Origin: Gammaproteobacteria bacterium
GTDB taxonomy: Bacteria > Pseudomonadota > Gammaproteobacteria > Pseudomonadales > JAUIET01
Direction of reading: 5' to 3'
NCBI GenBank assembly: GCA_030429735.1
Contig: JAUIET010000001.1
Coordinates: 682,001-746,000, forward strand
DNA length: 64,000 nt
Within the stretch, counting starts at the first letter, position 1. Every line of letters begins with the position of its first letter. Of the stretch, positions 62,897-64,000 are shown piece by piece. The position numbers were made by a program, and so were the translations under genes. The notes beneath the pieces are model-generated. The model had not been told where the DNA came from, ran no database searches, and was given only the letters and a program-made list of their open reading frames with translations.

Positions 62897-64000
62897 TCAG
62901 TGGGCCTCGTCCCAGTTTTTTCCGGACCCTGCTTCAACTAACAATGGCACGCTCAATTCTGCCGAGTTTTGCATAATGTTGACAATTCGCTCCGAGAACT
63001 CATCAACTTCGTTAGCAGGCACTTCAAACACCAGTTCGTCATGCACTTGCATAATCATCCGCGCGTCGCTGTTGTCGGCAGTCAACATTGCATCAACCTG
63101 AATCATGGCGCGCTTGATGATGTCGGCCGCACTGCCTTGCATGGGTGCGTTAATCGCGGTTCGCTCAGCCGCCTGGCGCCGCATACCGTTGGCCGCATTT
63201 ATCTCCGGCAGGTATAAACGCCGACCAAAACAGGTTTCCACAAACCCACGCTCCTTGGCGCTGCTGCGAATGTCATCCATATAGCGTGCTACACCAGGGT
63301 AGCGGACAAAATACTGGTCTATGTATTCCTGGGCTTCGCGCCGCCCCACCTTGAGCTGCCGTCCCAGGCCGAAGGCGGACATCCCGTAGATCAGCCCAAA
63401 ATTGATGGCTTTGGCGCTGCGCCTCTGATCATCGCTGACATCAGCAAGATCAACACCAAACACTTCCGCCGCCGTCGCTCGATGTACGTCATGGCCGCGG
63501 CCAAAGGCCTCCAGCAATCCCTCGTCTTGTGATAAATGCGCCATGATGCGCAATTCAATTTGCGAGTAATCCGCCGCGACGATGCACATGCCGGGTGGCG
63601 CGATGAATGCCTGGCGAATTCGACGGCCTTCAGCCGTTCGTATTGGAATATTCTGCAAATTTGGATCGGTTGATGATAGACGGCCGGTGGCGGTAACCGC
63701 CTGATGGTAAGACGTGTGAATTCGGCCCGTGTTGCTGTCTATCTCCAGTGGCAACTTGTCGGTGTACGTGGACTTCAGTTTGCTTAAACCGCGGTACTCC
63801 ATAATCAAGGCCGGCAATGGGTAATCCAAAGCCAGTTCCTGCAATACCGGCTCCGCGGTAGACGGTTGGCCTTTTGGGGTTTTTTTGATCACCGGCAACT
63901 GCAACTTTTCAAAAAATATGGTTTGCAATTGCTTGGGCGAACCGAGATTGAACTCTTCGCCAGCCATGTCATAGGCTTGCTGTTCAAGTTCGTGCAAGCG
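62897..64000 (-). CDS. polA: DNA polymerase I, C-terminal part
   Basis: The last 367 residues of PolA; the start lies beyond the window. The polymerase motifs are A ([20 protein letters not shown]), B ([20 protein letters not shown]) and C ([13 protein letters not shown]). The [20 protein letters not shown] block and the [15 protein letters not shown] helix are also standard. It repairs DNA and removes RNA primers. It is convergent with engB. Confidence 0.96.
   Translation of the reverse strand, partial: RLHELEQQAYDMAGEEFNLGSPKQLQTIFFEKLQLPVIKKTPKGQPSTAEPVLQELALDYPLPALIMEYRGLSKLKSTYTDKLPLEIDSNTGRIHTSYHQAVTATGRLSSTDPNLQNIPIRTAEGRRIRQAFIAPPGMCIVAADYSQIELRIMAHLSQDEGLLEAFGRGHDVHRATAAEVFGVDLADVSDDQRRSAKAINFGLIYGMSAFGLGRQLKVGRREAQEYIDQYFVRYPGVARYMDDIRSSAKERGFVETCFGRRLYLPEINAANGMRRQAAERTAINAPMQGSAADIIKRAMIQVDAMLTADNSDARMIMQVHDELVFEVPANEVDEFSERIVNIMQNSAELSVPLLVEAGSGKNWDEAH

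Overview
The window looks like the chromosome of a marine, aerobic, Gram-negative gammaproteobacterium in the Pseudomonadales/Cellvibrionales neighbourhood. The evidence is gene order. Several blocks follow the Pseudomonas arrangement: argH divergent from algZ-algR-hemC-hemD-hemX-hemY; lptM-lysA-dapF-DUF484-xerC-yigB followed by sutA and glnK; rep near a cytochrome c5; and polA-(sRNA locus)-engB with cytochrome c4 and dsbA. Most of the window is housekeeping. No tRNA, rRNA or CRISPR array was seen.

Layout. 1-5.7 kb: end of a TRAP permease, a hotdog thioesterase, a TakP-like TRAP binding lipoprotein, uvrD and an EAL protein. 5.7-11.9 kb: DUF2513, a tiny PEP-CTERM protein, gshA, a FliL-like protein, Rsd/AlgQ, a WD40 lipoprotein, an FKBP isomerase and a DUF4124 protein. 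12.1-15.9 kb: a three-gene operon on the minus strand (surface-type beta-propeller with a Pro-Glu linker, FixH/YtkA-like protein, di-heme peroxidase). 16-25.6 kb: beta-carbonic anhydrase and MATE pump, threonine aldolase, DUF3224, DUF1214, a TVP38/flavin disulfide reductase pair, trxA, rho and a HIT protein. 25.6-31.9 kb: haem genes with the AlgZ/AlgR two-component pair. 31.9-41.7 kb: argH, lysine/cell-wall genes, xerC, yigB, sutA, glnK, a TorF-type porin, ubiK and comM.

41.5-46.9 kb is the accessory region. The last ~95 bases of the conserved comM tail are repeated at 45,995 and again, in part, at about 46,882. Between these copies lie a RelE/HTH toxin-antitoxin pair bounded by 15-base inverted repeats, a collapsed REP-associated transposase, an AraC regulator with two alcohol/acetoin-type dehydrogenases, and a VapBC pair. 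This looks like successive insertions at the 3' end of comM. A short vapC 3' scar before the second copy suggests one cassette replaced another. No integrase is present in the window.

47-64 kb returns to backbone: a DUF1800/DUF1501 export pair, GNAT acetyltransferase, a receiver-GGDEF-EAL protein, rep, an NlpC/P60 lipoprotein, cytochrome c5, a membrane class III cyclase with a TPR lipoprotein, a small charged protein, a GGEEF diguanylate cyclase, dsbA, cytochrome c4, engB and the 3' part of polA. The polA-engB gap holds a candidate ErsA-like sRNA.

Second-messenger signalling recurs: three c-di-GMP proteins, one with a degenerate GGDEF and one with a degenerate EAL, plus a predicted adenylate cyclase and a perfect CRP-type half-site pair upstream of rho. 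All identifications come from reading sequence and motifs; no database search was run.
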